Assembly (NCBI GenBank): GCA_934203355.1
Contig: CAKPZC010000009.1
Span: 1 to 47,840 of the forward strand
From: an uncultured Prevotella sp.
Lineage (GTDB): Bacteria; Bacteroidota; Bacteroidia; Bacteroidales; Bacteroidaceae
Direction of reading: 5' to 3'
Length of the DNA stretch: 47,840 nucleotides
Shown: one piece after another, positions 1 to 6,889 of the stretch
Numbering within the stretch: the first letter of the stretch is position 1
Layout of the letters: each line of letters begins with the position of its first letter
The notes under the pieces: model-generated
The model's input: the letters and a program-made list of their open reading frames with translations, nothing else
What the model was told of the DNA's origin: nothing
Databases searched by the model: none
Translations under genes and position numbers: made by a program

Positions 1-336
1 ATGGCTAAGGCGTAGAATCCGCATGTGTATATGGAAAGCTTGGAAGAAACCCAAGACAAAAGTGGCAAACCTCATTAGATGTGGTATCAATAAATACCAA
101 GCATACGAATGGGGTAATACTCGCAAGGGCTATTGGTGTATAGCAGACAGCTACATACTGCATAGAGCTATAACAAATGAGCATCTATGTAGGGCAGGGT
201 ATGCTACTTTAATGGATGCGTATCTCGAATGGTATCCAAAATAGGAACCGCCGTATGCGGAACCGCACGTACGGTGGTGTGAGAGGTCGGAAGACGAAAG
301 TAGGAAGAAAACTACTTCGTTTTCCTCCTACTCGAT
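1..336 (+). mobile_element. Group II intron, 3' portion (5' part outside window)
   Basis: The segment holds the C-terminal coding part of an intron maturase, followed by a domain V-like hairpin at about 246-278 (paired arms CCGTA...TACGG with a GCGG/CCGC upper stem) and a domain VI-like long hairpin at about 294-334 (GTAGG...CCTAC and GAAAAC...GTTTTC pairs). The probable 3' splice site is at 335-336, ending in AT as group II introns do (AY). The 3' exon is a T-rich stretch, and seven bases later comes the ribE stop codon on the opposite strand. Insertion just before a T-tract resembles the terminator-targeting habit of bacterial class C introns, but the 5' exon and the rest of the intron are outside the window, so the class is inferred only. 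Confidence 0.8.
2..244 (+). CDS. Group II intron-encoded reverse transcriptase/maturase, C-terminal fragment
   Basis: The frame is open from the window edge and reads WLRRRIRMCIWKAWKKPKT, then AYEWGNTRKGYW and ILHRAITNEHL. This is the thumb/maturase (domain X) C-terminus typical of bacterial intron-encoded proteins, which bind the intron RNA for splicing and mobility. The catalytic YADD reverse transcriptase motif would lie upstream of the window. The stop at 242-244 is followed almost at once by domain V, the normal arrangement for an ORF in intron domain IV. An internal ATG at 23 is not the real start. Nothing visible shows that the protein is broken, but only about 80 residues are present. 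Confidence 0.85.
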   Translation, partial: WLRRRIRMCIWKAWKKPKTKVANLIRCGINKYQAYEWGNTRKGYWCIADSYILHRAITNEHLCRAGYATLMDAYLEWYPK

Positions 337-343
337 TGTTTTT

Positions 344-946
344 TTACTTCAACTGCTGCAAGCGTGCAATGTATTTGCCCAGAATATCGAATTCGATATT
401 CACGGTTGTTTCAACATTAATGTTGCAGAAGTTGGTGTTGTCGTGTGTGTAGGGTATGATAGCCACTGTGAACGAGTCTTCTGTAGGGTTGCACACGGTG
501 AGCGACACGCCGTTGACAGTCACTGAGCCTTTGTCTACGGTGAAATATCCGCGCTCTGCCATAGCCTTGTCGAAGGCATATTGGAATGTGTAGTAGGTGG
601 AGCCGTCGGCATCGCGCATGTCCACACATTTGGCTGTGCCGTCAACATGTCCCTGCACGATATGACCGTCGAGTCGGCCGTTCATTATCATCGAGCGTTC
701 CACGTTTACCTTGTCGCCCACCTTCAGAAGTCCGAGGTTAGAGCGGTCGAGCGTCTCCTTCATTGCAGTTACAGTGTAGTTGTCGCCTTCGATAGACACA
801 ACAGTAAGACACACGCCATTATGCGCAACACTTTGGTCGATTTTCAGTTCGCCTGTGAATGAACATGTGAGTGTGAAGTCCACATTCTCCTTGTCGTTCT
901 TGATGGCAACGACAGTAGCCATTTCTTCTACTATACCAGAAAACAT
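344..946 (-). CDS. ribE: Riboflavin synthase, alpha subunit
   Basis: At 200 residues it has the usual family length. It begins with the signature MFSGIVEE and contains the two tandem lumazine-binding beta-barrel repeats (about 1-95 and 96-190), the second opening at GHIVQGHVDGTA. The enzyme dismutates two 6,7-dimethyl-8-ribityllumazine molecules to riboflavin plus a pyrimidinedione in the cytoplasm. It is transcribed alone here and diverges from the FAD-dependent dehydrogenase at 1161. The only other riboflavin link is that its neighbour uses FAD. A weak promoter-like TAAACTTTG lies about 40 bases upstream. The 3' end abuts a group II intron, which occupies the place where a terminator would be expected. 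Confidence 0.95.
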   Translation of the reverse strand: MFSGIVEEMATVVAIKNDKENVDFTLTCSFTGELKIDQSVAHNGVCLTVVSIEGDNYTVTAMKETLDRSNLGLLKVGDKVNVERSMIMNGRLDGHIVQGHVDGTAKCVDMRDADGSTYYTFQYAFDKAMAERGYFTVDKGSVTVNGVSLTVCNPTEDSFTVAIIPYTHDNTNFCNINVETTVNIEFDILGKYIARLQQLK

Positions 947-1103
947 TGTTTCAATTATTTTTTTTGTTAGTTACTATTTGGCAAAGTTTAGCATGTCTCT
1001 TAACATGCAGTCTTCTTGATTTTTTATTTTGATGTAAAGTTAGGTTAATTTGCACAGACCACCAAATTTTTTACAATAAAAAAGGTTTCTTGCTTTTAAC
1101 GTG

Positions 1104-1132
1104 TTGTTTTTGCCTTAATTTGATTAATTTTG
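1104..1132 (+). promoter_or_regulatory. Bacteroidetes-type promoter of the FAD-dependent dehydrogenase gene
   Basis: TTG at 1104-1106 and TAATTTTG at 1125-1132 with an 18-base spacer fit the Bacteroidetes sigma-ABfr pattern (TTG / TAnnTTTG). The gene start at 1161 follows about 20-25 bases after the expected transcription start. Confidence 0.55.
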
Positions 1133-1160
1133 TGCTTAATAATAGAAACATACACATTAT

Positions 1161-2738
1161 ATGATACAGGAATACCAAATACGTGTGCAGCCAGTGGTGG
1201 CTGCAAGCGAGCAAAACATACGGCAGTTTGTTGCCGAGGACAAGGGCATCGATGTGCGTACGATTAATGCCGTGCGTGTGTTGAAGCGCAGTATCGACGC
1301 ACGCCAACGCACAATTTTTATCAACCTTACGGTGAGGGTGTATATCAACGAGATTCCACAGGACGACGAGTATGTGACTACTGAATATGGCGACGTGAGC
1401 TCCAGACCGGCTGTTGTTGTTGTTGGCGAGGGTCCTGGTGGACTTTTTGCCTCGCTTAGACTCATTGAGCTTGGACTGCGCCCTATAGTACTTGAGCGTG
1501 GCAAGAACGTGCGCGACCGTAAGGTTGACCTTGCCAACATAAAGAAAAACCAGGCTGTCGATTCAGAGAGCAACTATTGTTTTGGCGAGGGTGGGGCAGG
1601 AGCCTATTCCGACGGCAAACTCTACACCCGTTCAAAGAAACGTGGAAATATAGACAAAATACTCAATGTGTTTTGTCAGCATGGAGCGTCGACCTCGATT
1701 CTTGCCGATGCTCATCCGCATATCGGTACCGACAAACTGCCGAAGGTGATCGAAAACATGCGCGAGACAATTATAAGATGTGGCGGCGAGGTGCATTTCC
1801 AAACCAAGATGACACGACTGCTTGTAAATGGCGACACTGTTGTGGGTGTTGAGGCTGTTAATCTTACTAACGGTGCCGAGGAGACTTATCGCGGTCCGGT
1901 GATTCTCGCCACTGGTCATTCGGCTCGCGACGTGTATCGCTATCTGGCTGAGGCAAAGATTGAGATTGAGGCTAAGGGTATAGCTGTGGGCGTGCGTCTT
2001 GAGCATCCGTCGCAGCTTATCGACCAGATACAATATCACTCAAAGCAGGGTAGGGGAAAATATCTGCCTGCTGCGGAATATAGTTTTGTCACACAGGTGG
2101 ACGGACGCGGCGTATATTCGTTCTGTATGTGTCCGGGAGGTTTTGTCATTCCGGCTGCCACCGATAAGGAGCAACTTGTGGTGAACGGCATGAGTCCGAG
2201 CAATCGCGGCACACAATGGTCTAATTCGGGTATGGTGGTGGAGACACGTCCCGAGGATGTAGCTGGCGACGAGAACGACCCATTGCGCGTGATGCACTTC
2301 CAGGAGCAACTCGAACGCTCTTGTTGGCAGCAAGGCAACATGAAGCAGACTGCCCCGGCACAGCGAATGGTGGACTTCGTTAATGGCAAACTAAGCTACG
2401 ACCTGCCACGCAGTAGTTATGCTCCTGGACTTGTGTCTTCGCCGTTGCACTTCTGGATGCCGGGCCAGGTGGCTCGCCGATTGCAGGAAGGATTCAAGAA
2501 GTTTGGCAAGATGAGCCGGGGATTCCTCACCAACGAGGCTGTGATGATAGCCACCGAGACACGCACCTCGTCGCCTGTGCGCATTGTTCGCGACCGTGAG
2601 ACGTTGCAGCATGTGCGCATTCGTGGACTCTTCCCGTGTGGCGAGGGAGCCGGTTATGCGGGTGGCATCGTGTCGGCTGGTGTCGACGGCGAGCGTTGTG
2701 CCGAGATGTGCAACGAATACTTGAATAGTAATGTCTGA
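1161..2738 (+). CDS. FAD-dependent dehydrogenase, COG2509-like
   Basis: The 525-residue protein has an N-terminal alpha/beta domain of about 80 residues, then a Rossmann FAD-binding motif GEGPGG (89-94), a basic/glycine-rich segment FGEGGAGAYSDGKL (141-154), the second FAD motif ATGHSARD (250-257) and a C-terminal GEGAGYAGG (494-502), the FAD-contacting motif of the glutathione reductase-2/HI0933 superfamily. This pattern fits the uncharacterised FAD-dependent dehydrogenases of COG2509. The substrate is unknown. No signal peptide is seen, so it is probably cytoplasmic. It is a single-gene unit. Its last 85 bases overlap the end of the convergent MATE gene; the conserved GEGAGYAGG motif falls partly in that overlap, so the C-terminus looks genuine. 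Confidence 0.88.
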   Translation: MIQEYQIRVQPVVAASEQNIRQFVAEDKGIDVRTINAVRVLKRSIDARQRTIFINLTVRVYINEIPQDDEYVTTEYGDVSSRPAVVVVGEGPGGLFASLRLIELGLRPIVLERGKNVRDRKVDLANIKKNQAVDSESNYCFGEGGAGAYSDGKLYTRSKKRGNIDKILNVFCQHGASTSILADAHPHIGTDKLPKVIENMRETIIRCGGEVHFQTKMTRLLVNGDTVVGVEAVNLTNGAEETYRGPVILATGHSARDVYRYLAEAKIEIEAKGIAVGVRLEHPSQLIDQIQYHSKQGRGKYLPAAEYSFVTQVDGRGVYSFCMCPGGFVIPAATDKEQLVVNGMSPSNRGTQWSNSGMVVETRPEDVAGDENDPLRVMHFQEQLERSCWQQGNMKQTAPAQRMVDFVNGKLSYDLPRSSYAPGLVSSPLHFWMPGQVARRLQEGFKKFGKMSRGFLTNEAVMIATETRTSSPVRIVRDRETLQHVRIRGLFPCGEGAGYAGGIVSAGVDGERCAEMCNEYLNSNV

Positions 2739-4003
2739 ATGACTCCGCGCGCTGCGAGATAAACAATGAAGGCAAGCCACAAGGCGTGGTTTGCCAATGG
2801 CGCGCGAAGCGACATGTATAAGCCGAAGAAGATGGCTGCCGACGCTACCGATGAGAGAAGCATGCCGCGTGTGGCGGTGATGCCGATGTAGACTCCGTCC
2901 CAGATGAAGGCTGCCATGCCACATATAGGTATAAGCACTGCCCACCAAAGGTAGGTGTCGGATGCCGACACTACCTGCTGGTTGTCGGTGAGCAACGACA
3001 GGAATGGTGTGCCGCCGACAGCATACACTATTGTGTATGCCAGTGAAAGTGCTAATCCCCAACCGAACAGGCGGCTGACCGTGTGGTTGAATTCCACCCT
3101 GTTGCCAGCTCCGTGAAGTCTGCCGCATAGTGCTTCGCCAGCATAAGCAAAACCGTCCATCACGTAGGAGAATAGTGTGAAGAGCTGCATAAGCAGAGTG
3201 TTGACGGCAAGGATTATTGCTCCTTGGGATGCTCCTGCCGACAGAAAATAGAAGTTGACCGACACTATGAACAGGGTGCGGAGGAATATGTCGCGGTTGA
3301 CAGTGAAGAATCGTCCCATAGCCGTGCGTTCGAGAATGGAATGCCAATCGACATAGCGTAGTAGCCGCCTACCGTAGCTGCGCAACCAAAGGATTGCCGA
3401 CACGATTATTCCAGCATACTGTGCAGTCAGAGTGCCGAGAGCTACACCCTCGACCTTCATTCCCATGCCGTAGACAAAAGTGAGACTTGCCACTATGTTC
3501 ACCACATTCTGCATGATGCTTATAAACATTGGCAGACGTGTGTTTTGCATGCCTATATACCATCCCGTCAGACTGTAAAGACAGAGCATAGCGGGGGCAC
3601 CCCACACGCAGATGCGGAAGTAGGTCCATGCGGCGGCACGTATGTCGGCTGTCGGGTTGACGAGATACATGGCTGTGTGACCCAGTGGTGATTGAAGGAT
3701 TATTATGGCCAATGCCACTGTGAGTGCCACCGACAGCGAGCGCATCAAGAGCATGACAACTCCGCGGAGGTCGCGGCTTCCCAATGCCTGTGATGTCATG
3801 CCGCTTGTTCCCATACGTAGGAATCCGAACACCCAGTATATCACGTTGAATATCATGCTGCCCACGGCTACGGCTCCTATGTAGACAGCCGAGCCCATGT
3901 GGCCAGATATGGCAGTGTCGACGAGTCCGAGCAGTGGGATGGTGATGTTGGAGACTATCGACGGAACGGCTATTCTCAATATCTTTTGGTCTATACTTTT
4001 CAT
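2654..4003 (-). CDS. MATE family efflux transporter (DinF-like)
   Basis: The protein has 449 residues from the chosen start, close to the usual 440-460 of the family, with about twelve hydrophobic segments and the N-terminal MATE signature (IAVPSIVSNITIPLLGLVDTAISGHMG). MATE proteins export cationic drugs or metabolites using Na+ or H+ gradients across the inner membrane, but the substrate cannot be read from sequence. The start at 4003 (MKSIDQK) is preferred to an in-frame ATG at 4051, because the added segment is not MATE-like and would run into a terminator stem at 4032-4102. The C-terminus overlaps the convergent dehydrogenase gene by 85 bases, with a serine/proline tail beyond the last membrane helix. 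Confidence 0.9.
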   Translation of the reverse strand: MKSIDQKILRIAVPSIVSNITIPLLGLVDTAISGHMGSAVYIGAVAVGSMIFNVIYWVFGFLRMGTSGMTSQALGSRDLRGVVMLLMRSLSVALTVALAIIILQSPLGHTAMYLVNPTADIRAAAWTYFRICVWGAPAMLCLYSLTGWYIGMQNTRLPMFISIMQNVVNIVASLTFVYGMGMKVEGVALGTLTAQYAGIIVSAILWLRSYGRRLLRYVDWHSILERTAMGRFFTVNRDIFLRTLFIVSVNFYFLSAGASQGAIILAVNTLLMQLFTLFSYVMDGFAYAGEALCGRLHGAGNRVEFNHTVSRLFGWGLALSLAYTIVYAVGGTPFLSLLTDNQQVVSASDTYLWWAVLIPICGMAAFIWDGVYIGITATRGMLLSSVASAAIFFGLYMSLRAPLANHALWLAFIVYLAARGVIQTLLFKYSLHISAQRSPSTPADTMPPA

Positions 4004-4031
4004 AAATATTACCCCGAACTGATAAAACGAA

Positions 4032-4102
4032 AATAGAGACAATACCGACAAACCTCGCCTTTAACTGTGTTATTGGCAGACGTTGTCGGTATTGTCTCTA
4101 TT
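4032..4102 (-). terminator. Long inverted repeat, probable terminator of the NigD-like/YitT unit
   Basis: Two perfectly complementary 20-base arms (4032-4051 and 4083-4102, core GAGACAATACCGACAA) flank a 31-base loop. The element lies 44 bases after the YitT stop and just before the MATE start. Read on the minus strand it is followed by TTCGTTTTATC, a modest T-tract. Read on the plus strand a TTCTTGTTTTT tract follows. The long loop is unusual for an intrinsic terminator. Confidence 0.55.
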
Positions 4103-4145
4103 CTTGTTTTTGCAAAACTTATATTATTGCTGTGTATTGAAAAAA

Positions 4146-5036
4146 CTATTTAATCTTGTCGAATCCCTCGCCGAACACGCCGTGGCAGAATGTCTGTGAC
4201 ACAAGAGCGTCGGGGTCAATCTCGTTGATGAGATTGAACACGTCCTGCGATTCATACTTGCGTGTGAGCACTATGAGCATGTCGACATGGTTCTTGCTGT
4301 ACCATCCCTTGCCGTCGACAACAGTCACTCCGCGGTGTACACGCTCGTTGATGATGTCGGCAATTTCTTTGTATTTCTTCGAGATGATGAGGAATTGCAC
4401 TGTTTGGCGTGTGCCGTTCACGATATAGTCGCATGTGATACTTGCCACAAGGGTGAATGCGAGACCATAGACAATTGTCTCGACGCTGTGGAACAGGAAG
4501 TATGACGAGGCGATGATGGTGCAATCGACAAACTGCATGGCGCGTCCGAAACTAACGCGGAAGTATTTGTTGAGCAACATTGTCAGGATGTCGGTGCCGC
4601 CCGTTGAGCCGTTGTGGGAGAAAGCCACTCCAAGTCCACCGCCACCGAGCAAACCAGCAATGAGCACATGCATGAACTTGTCTTCGCCTGGGGTCATGAT
4701 AGGATAGGCTGCAAAGAATGGCTGCAAAATACTGATTATTACAGACATGATGCCTACGCCGATAATCGTGCGCACAAAGAACTGCTTGGTAAGTGCGGAA
4801 ATGGCGATGATGAGCATAAGCACATTTAGCACGAGCACCGAGGTACCGGCATTAATGCCTGTGGCATAATATATAAGTGCCGACACACCTGCTACTCCTC
4901 CCATTACGAATTTCTCGGGAAGGATGTAGGCACAATAACCGATGGAATACATCAGAATACCGATGGTGAGAAAGAGAATGTCTTTGGCATTGTTCTTGAA
5001 CACCTTTACCGGAAATTTTGTTTTAGAGTCTCCCAT
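4146..5036 (-). CDS. YitT family membrane protein (DUF161/DUF2179)
   Basis: The 296-residue protein has five or six predicted membrane segments in the first 190 residues (for example DILFLTIGILMYSIGYCAYI and the glycine-rich GGVAGVSALIYY), followed by a soluble C-terminal DUF2179 domain from about 205 (YIVNGTRQTVQFLIISKKY onward). Both blocks are diagnostic of the YitT/YpjC family of inner-membrane proteins, whose transport role is not established. The length is normal. It follows the NigD-like lipoprotein gene by 53 bases on the same strand, so co-transcription is likely. No own promoter is obvious in the gap. Confidence 0.9.
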   Translation of the reverse strand: MGDSKTKFPVKVFKNNAKDILFLTIGILMYSIGYCAYILPEKFVMGGVAGVSALIYYATGINAGTSVLVLNVLMLIIAISALTKQFFVRTIIGVGIMSVIISILQPFFAAYPIMTPGEDKFMHVLIAGLLGGGGLGVAFSHNGSTGGTDILTMLLNKYFRVSFGRAMQFVDCTIIASSYFLFHSVETIVYGLAFTLVASITCDYIVNGTRQTVQFLIISKKYKEIADIINERVHRGVTVVDGKGWYSKNHVDMLIVLTRKYESQDVFNLINEIDPDALVSQTFCHGVFGEGFDKIK

Positions 5037-5089
5037 AATAGTTTTTCTTGTTATTTGTTGTTTATAGCTTGTTTTTTATTGTAATATCT

Positions 5090-5878
5090 TTATTTTATGG
5101 CTTTTTCGAACTGTCCGCTCTGTGCGAAACTCAGTCCTTGAATCTTGTTGGTTGTCTTGCGTGTGGAGTACTTGAATGTGACGCTCTTGTCGCCGCTGAA
5201 CGACTGCCAACGTAGTGTTAGGTCGACTTCCTTGCCATAGGTGTCGGGCAGACGGTCGAGACGGAAAGCAACGATGCCGTCGCCCCAATAGCCACCTTTC
5301 ACGCCCTGTGCGTTGTGGTAGAACGTTAGGTCGTAGGGGTTGGCAGGGTTGGTTGCTACAAGGTTCACAAAATGTGGCACTCCCGTAGGAGCCCATTGTG
5401 TGCGGAAGTGTATTGTGAGATAACCGTCCTCGCTTACAGTCCAGTCGCGCAGTATTTCTACTGGATCTTCATGGTAGCGCTCCACGTTGGCTTCGCCTCC
5501 AAGGTTCTCTGCCATTGGTTTTGTCAACACACTGTCAATCCAGTTGACATACACCTGGTAGTTGTGCTTGTTGGTTGGCTGTGTGAGCATACGGTAGTTG
5601 ACGAATGCCCTCACTTCACGGTTGCCGTAGGGTGCTGTCTGAATGTTTGTTGCTGTGATTTGTGTAGAATCGTCGAGCTGCATGCAGAATGAGCTGCCGT
5701 CGGCTGCTGGCTTCACTGTCACTATTGCGTTGGGGCGATTGAGCGGAAACACTGGGAACGAGTCGTCGTCGTCGCATGACTGCATAGCTATGCCCACTGT
5801 CATAATAAGCGTCATTATGACAGCAGATTTAATGCAGTATGCGGTTTCGCGTAATGTTTTGAAGATATTTTTCATCAT
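5090..5878 (-). CDS. NigD-like lipoprotein
   Basis: The 262-residue protein has a long N-terminal hydrophobic stretch ending in a lipobox-like AMQSC with Cys35 as the predicted lipidated residue, at once followed by DDDDS. The acidic run directly after the cysteine resembles the surface-export signal of Bacteroidetes lipoproteins, so the protein probably sits on the outer face of the outer membrane. The body, with an N-terminal beta-rich domain and a C-terminal domain containing WAPTGVPHFVNLV and FYHNAQGVKGGYW, resembles the NigD family named from a Bacteroides fragilis locus. Its biochemical function is unknown. It heads a two-gene unit with yitT. The start at 5878 places a promoter about 50 bases upstream. 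Confidence 0.78.
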   Translation of the reverse strand: MMKNIFKTLRETAYCIKSAVIMTLIMTVGIAMQSCDDDDSFPVFPLNRPNAIVTVKPAADGSSFCMQLDDSTQITATNIQTAPYGNREVRAFVNYRMLTQPTNKHNYQVYVNWIDSVLTKPMAENLGGEANVERYHEDPVEILRDWTVSEDGYLTIHFRTQWAPTGVPHFVNLVATNPANPYDLTFYHNAQGVKGGYWGDGIVAFRLDRLPDTYGKEVDLTLRWQSFSGDKSVTFKYSTRKTTNKIQGLSFAQSGQFEKAIK

Positions 5879-5929
5879 ATTGTCGATATGCTGTCGATGA
5901 GTTAATAGACTTTGCTGTATTTCAGCGTG

Positions 5930-5959
5930 CTAAGTTACAAATATTTTTTTATAAATCAA
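5930..5959 (-). promoter_or_regulatory. Promoter of the NigD-like/yitT unit
   Basis: On the minus strand TTG (complement of 5957-5959) is followed after exactly 19 bases by TAACTTAG (complement of 5930-5937), one base off the Bacteroidetes TAnnTTTG box. The coding start lies 51 bases further on. Confidence 0.5.
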
Positions 5960-6010
5960 CACTTTTTTGCATTAAATAATTCGGCTGTTCTTTTTTCGTC
6001 TATAAAATGA

Positions 6011-6044
6011 CAGGAGGCTGTGACATTCGTGTCTCAGCCTCCTG
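6011..6044 (-). terminator. Intrinsic terminator of the 6.1-6.25 kb transcript
   Basis: A 10-bp GC-rich perfect stem, CAGGAGGCTG (6011-6020) with CAGCCTCCTG (6035-6044), has a 14-base loop and is followed on the minus strand by TCATTTTAT. It lies just after the end of the small unit at 6062-6246. In the plus direction it could also act on readthrough, but no plus-strand gene ends here. Confidence 0.65.
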
Positions 6045-6061
6045 CTTGTTATTTTGTAAAA

Positions 6062-6246
6062 GGGTCGCCCAGTGATGTGATGAAACTCCGAGTATACAAG
6101 ATTTGAGAGCTCTCCGCCTTTGTAATCCACCGGCTTTGCAGCTTAGTCCCATTGAGGGTTTTATATGGCCCGCCATTGGCAAAAGAAACTTTCTCGGTTT
6201 CGATTTTTTTATTGATGAGTATCCCGATCAAACTGGCACGACCCAT
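6062..6246 (-). ncRNA. Candidate structured small RNA (alternative: 65-codon ORF)
   Basis: The segment lies between a good promoter (6281-6310) and a terminator (6011-6044) on the minus strand, so it is transcribed as a short unit. Its two ends pair: GGGTCG at 6244-6239 with CGACCC at 6067-6062, then CCAGT with ACTGG and GAT with AUC, giving a closing stem of about 14 pairs round a domain of about 185 nt. Inner hairpins such as ATGG/CCAT and GCC/GGC are possible. The size and end-to-end pairing resemble 6S RNA, which I cannot confirm. The same stretch can be read as an ORF from ATG 6246 to a stop at 6049 (65 codons, starting MGRASLIGILINKK). I do not recognise that product, and its codon use (GGG, CGG, ATA) differs from the neighbours, which favours RNA. 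Confidence 0.35.
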
Positions 6247-6280
6247 ATGCTTTAGGTCGCTTGTTTCTGTTTTTCATGTG

Positions 6281-6310
6281 CAAAGTTAATATTTTCATCC
6301 CATTTGACAA
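6281..6310 (-). promoter_or_regulatory. Promoter of the small transcript at 6.1-6.25 kb
   Basis: On the minus strand TTG (complement of 6308-6310), a 19-base spacer and TAACTTTG (complement of 6281-6288) match the Bacteroidetes promoter consensus exactly. Transcription would start near 6274, about 30 bases before the paired domain begins. Confidence 0.65.
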
Positions 6311-6448
6311 AGCGATTCATACATTAGTTTTGTCTGCATTAATATTTTGTTGTTTAGTGAGTGTTGTTTCGTGTTTTTTCATTAACTTTACAGCCGGAGC
6401 TTAAAAATCAGTAACTTTACAATCTAAACACTTTATTTAATATTTAAT

Positions 6449-6832
6449 ATGGCAACAAATGGAAATCCAAGCAAGCAATTCAATCAACCCACCAAACGCT
6501 ATGTGCAAGTGATGGACCTAAAGAACGACTCTGAGCTTATTCGCCGATACCGCGAGGCTCACGACAAAGAGCATTTCTGGCGTGAAATAGGTCAGGGTAT
6601 TAAGGAGGTAGGAATTCTTGAAATGGAGGTTTATATAAAGGACAACCATCTGGTTATGATTGTCGATGCTCCTCTCGACTTTGATTGGGATTCGGCAATG
6701 GCTCGTCTTGCAACTCTGCCTCGCCAGGCGGAATGGGAACAGCATGTGGCACAATTTCAAAACTGCTCTGCCAATGCCACAAGCGATGAGAAGTGGCAGA
6801 TGACGGAACGGGTGTTCCATATCTACGAATAA
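6449..6832 (+). CDS. L-rhamnose mutarotase (RhaM/DUF718) family protein
   Basis: The 127-residue protein contains the family pattern of a small ferredoxin-like dimeric alpha-beta barrel: RYVQVMDLKNDSELIRRYREAH near 17-38, then EVGILEMEVYIKDNHLVMIVDA. In RhaM these hold the catalytic histidine and the sugar-facing aromatic residues. Such enzymes interconvert the alpha and beta anomers of 6-deoxy sugars (rhamnose; fucose in some relatives). It is slightly longer than the roughly 104-residue E. coli RhaM because of an N-terminal extension and a C-terminal insertion. No rhamnose genes are adjacent. An alpha-L-fucosidase is encoded 20 kb away, so fucose is a possible substrate, but that is inference. 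The upstream promoter is weak (TAACTTTA at about 6412). Confidence 0.75.
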   Translation: MATNGNPSKQFNQPTKRYVQVMDLKNDSELIRRYREAHDKEHFWREIGQGIKEVGILEMEVYIKDNHLVMIVDAPLDFDWDSAMARLATLPRQAEWEQHVAQFQNCSANATSDEKWQMTERVFHIYE

Positions 6833-6841
6833 TATTAGAAG

Positions 6842-6876
6842 GAGGGTGTCTTATTACACATGTTTTTGACACCCTC
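6842..6876. terminator. Bidirectional terminator between the mutarotase gene and thrC
   Basis: A perfect 9-bp stem, GAGGGTGTC (6842-6850) with GACACCCTC (6868-6876), closes a 17-base loop. It sits in the 57-base gap between convergent genes and so can serve both the mutarotase gene and the threonine operon. Confidence 0.7.
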
Positions 6877-6889
6877 TTCACTCTGGCTT

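Noticed and set aside
4004..4051. Upstream start of the MATE gene at 4051
   Set aside because: The extra residues are not conserved-looking and the codons lie in a terminator stem; the family N-terminus begins at 4003.
6049..6246. 65-codon minus-strand ORF as a confident protein gene
   Set aside because: No recognisable family, codon use unlike the neighbours, and strong end-to-end RNA pairing; kept only as an alternative to a structured RNA.
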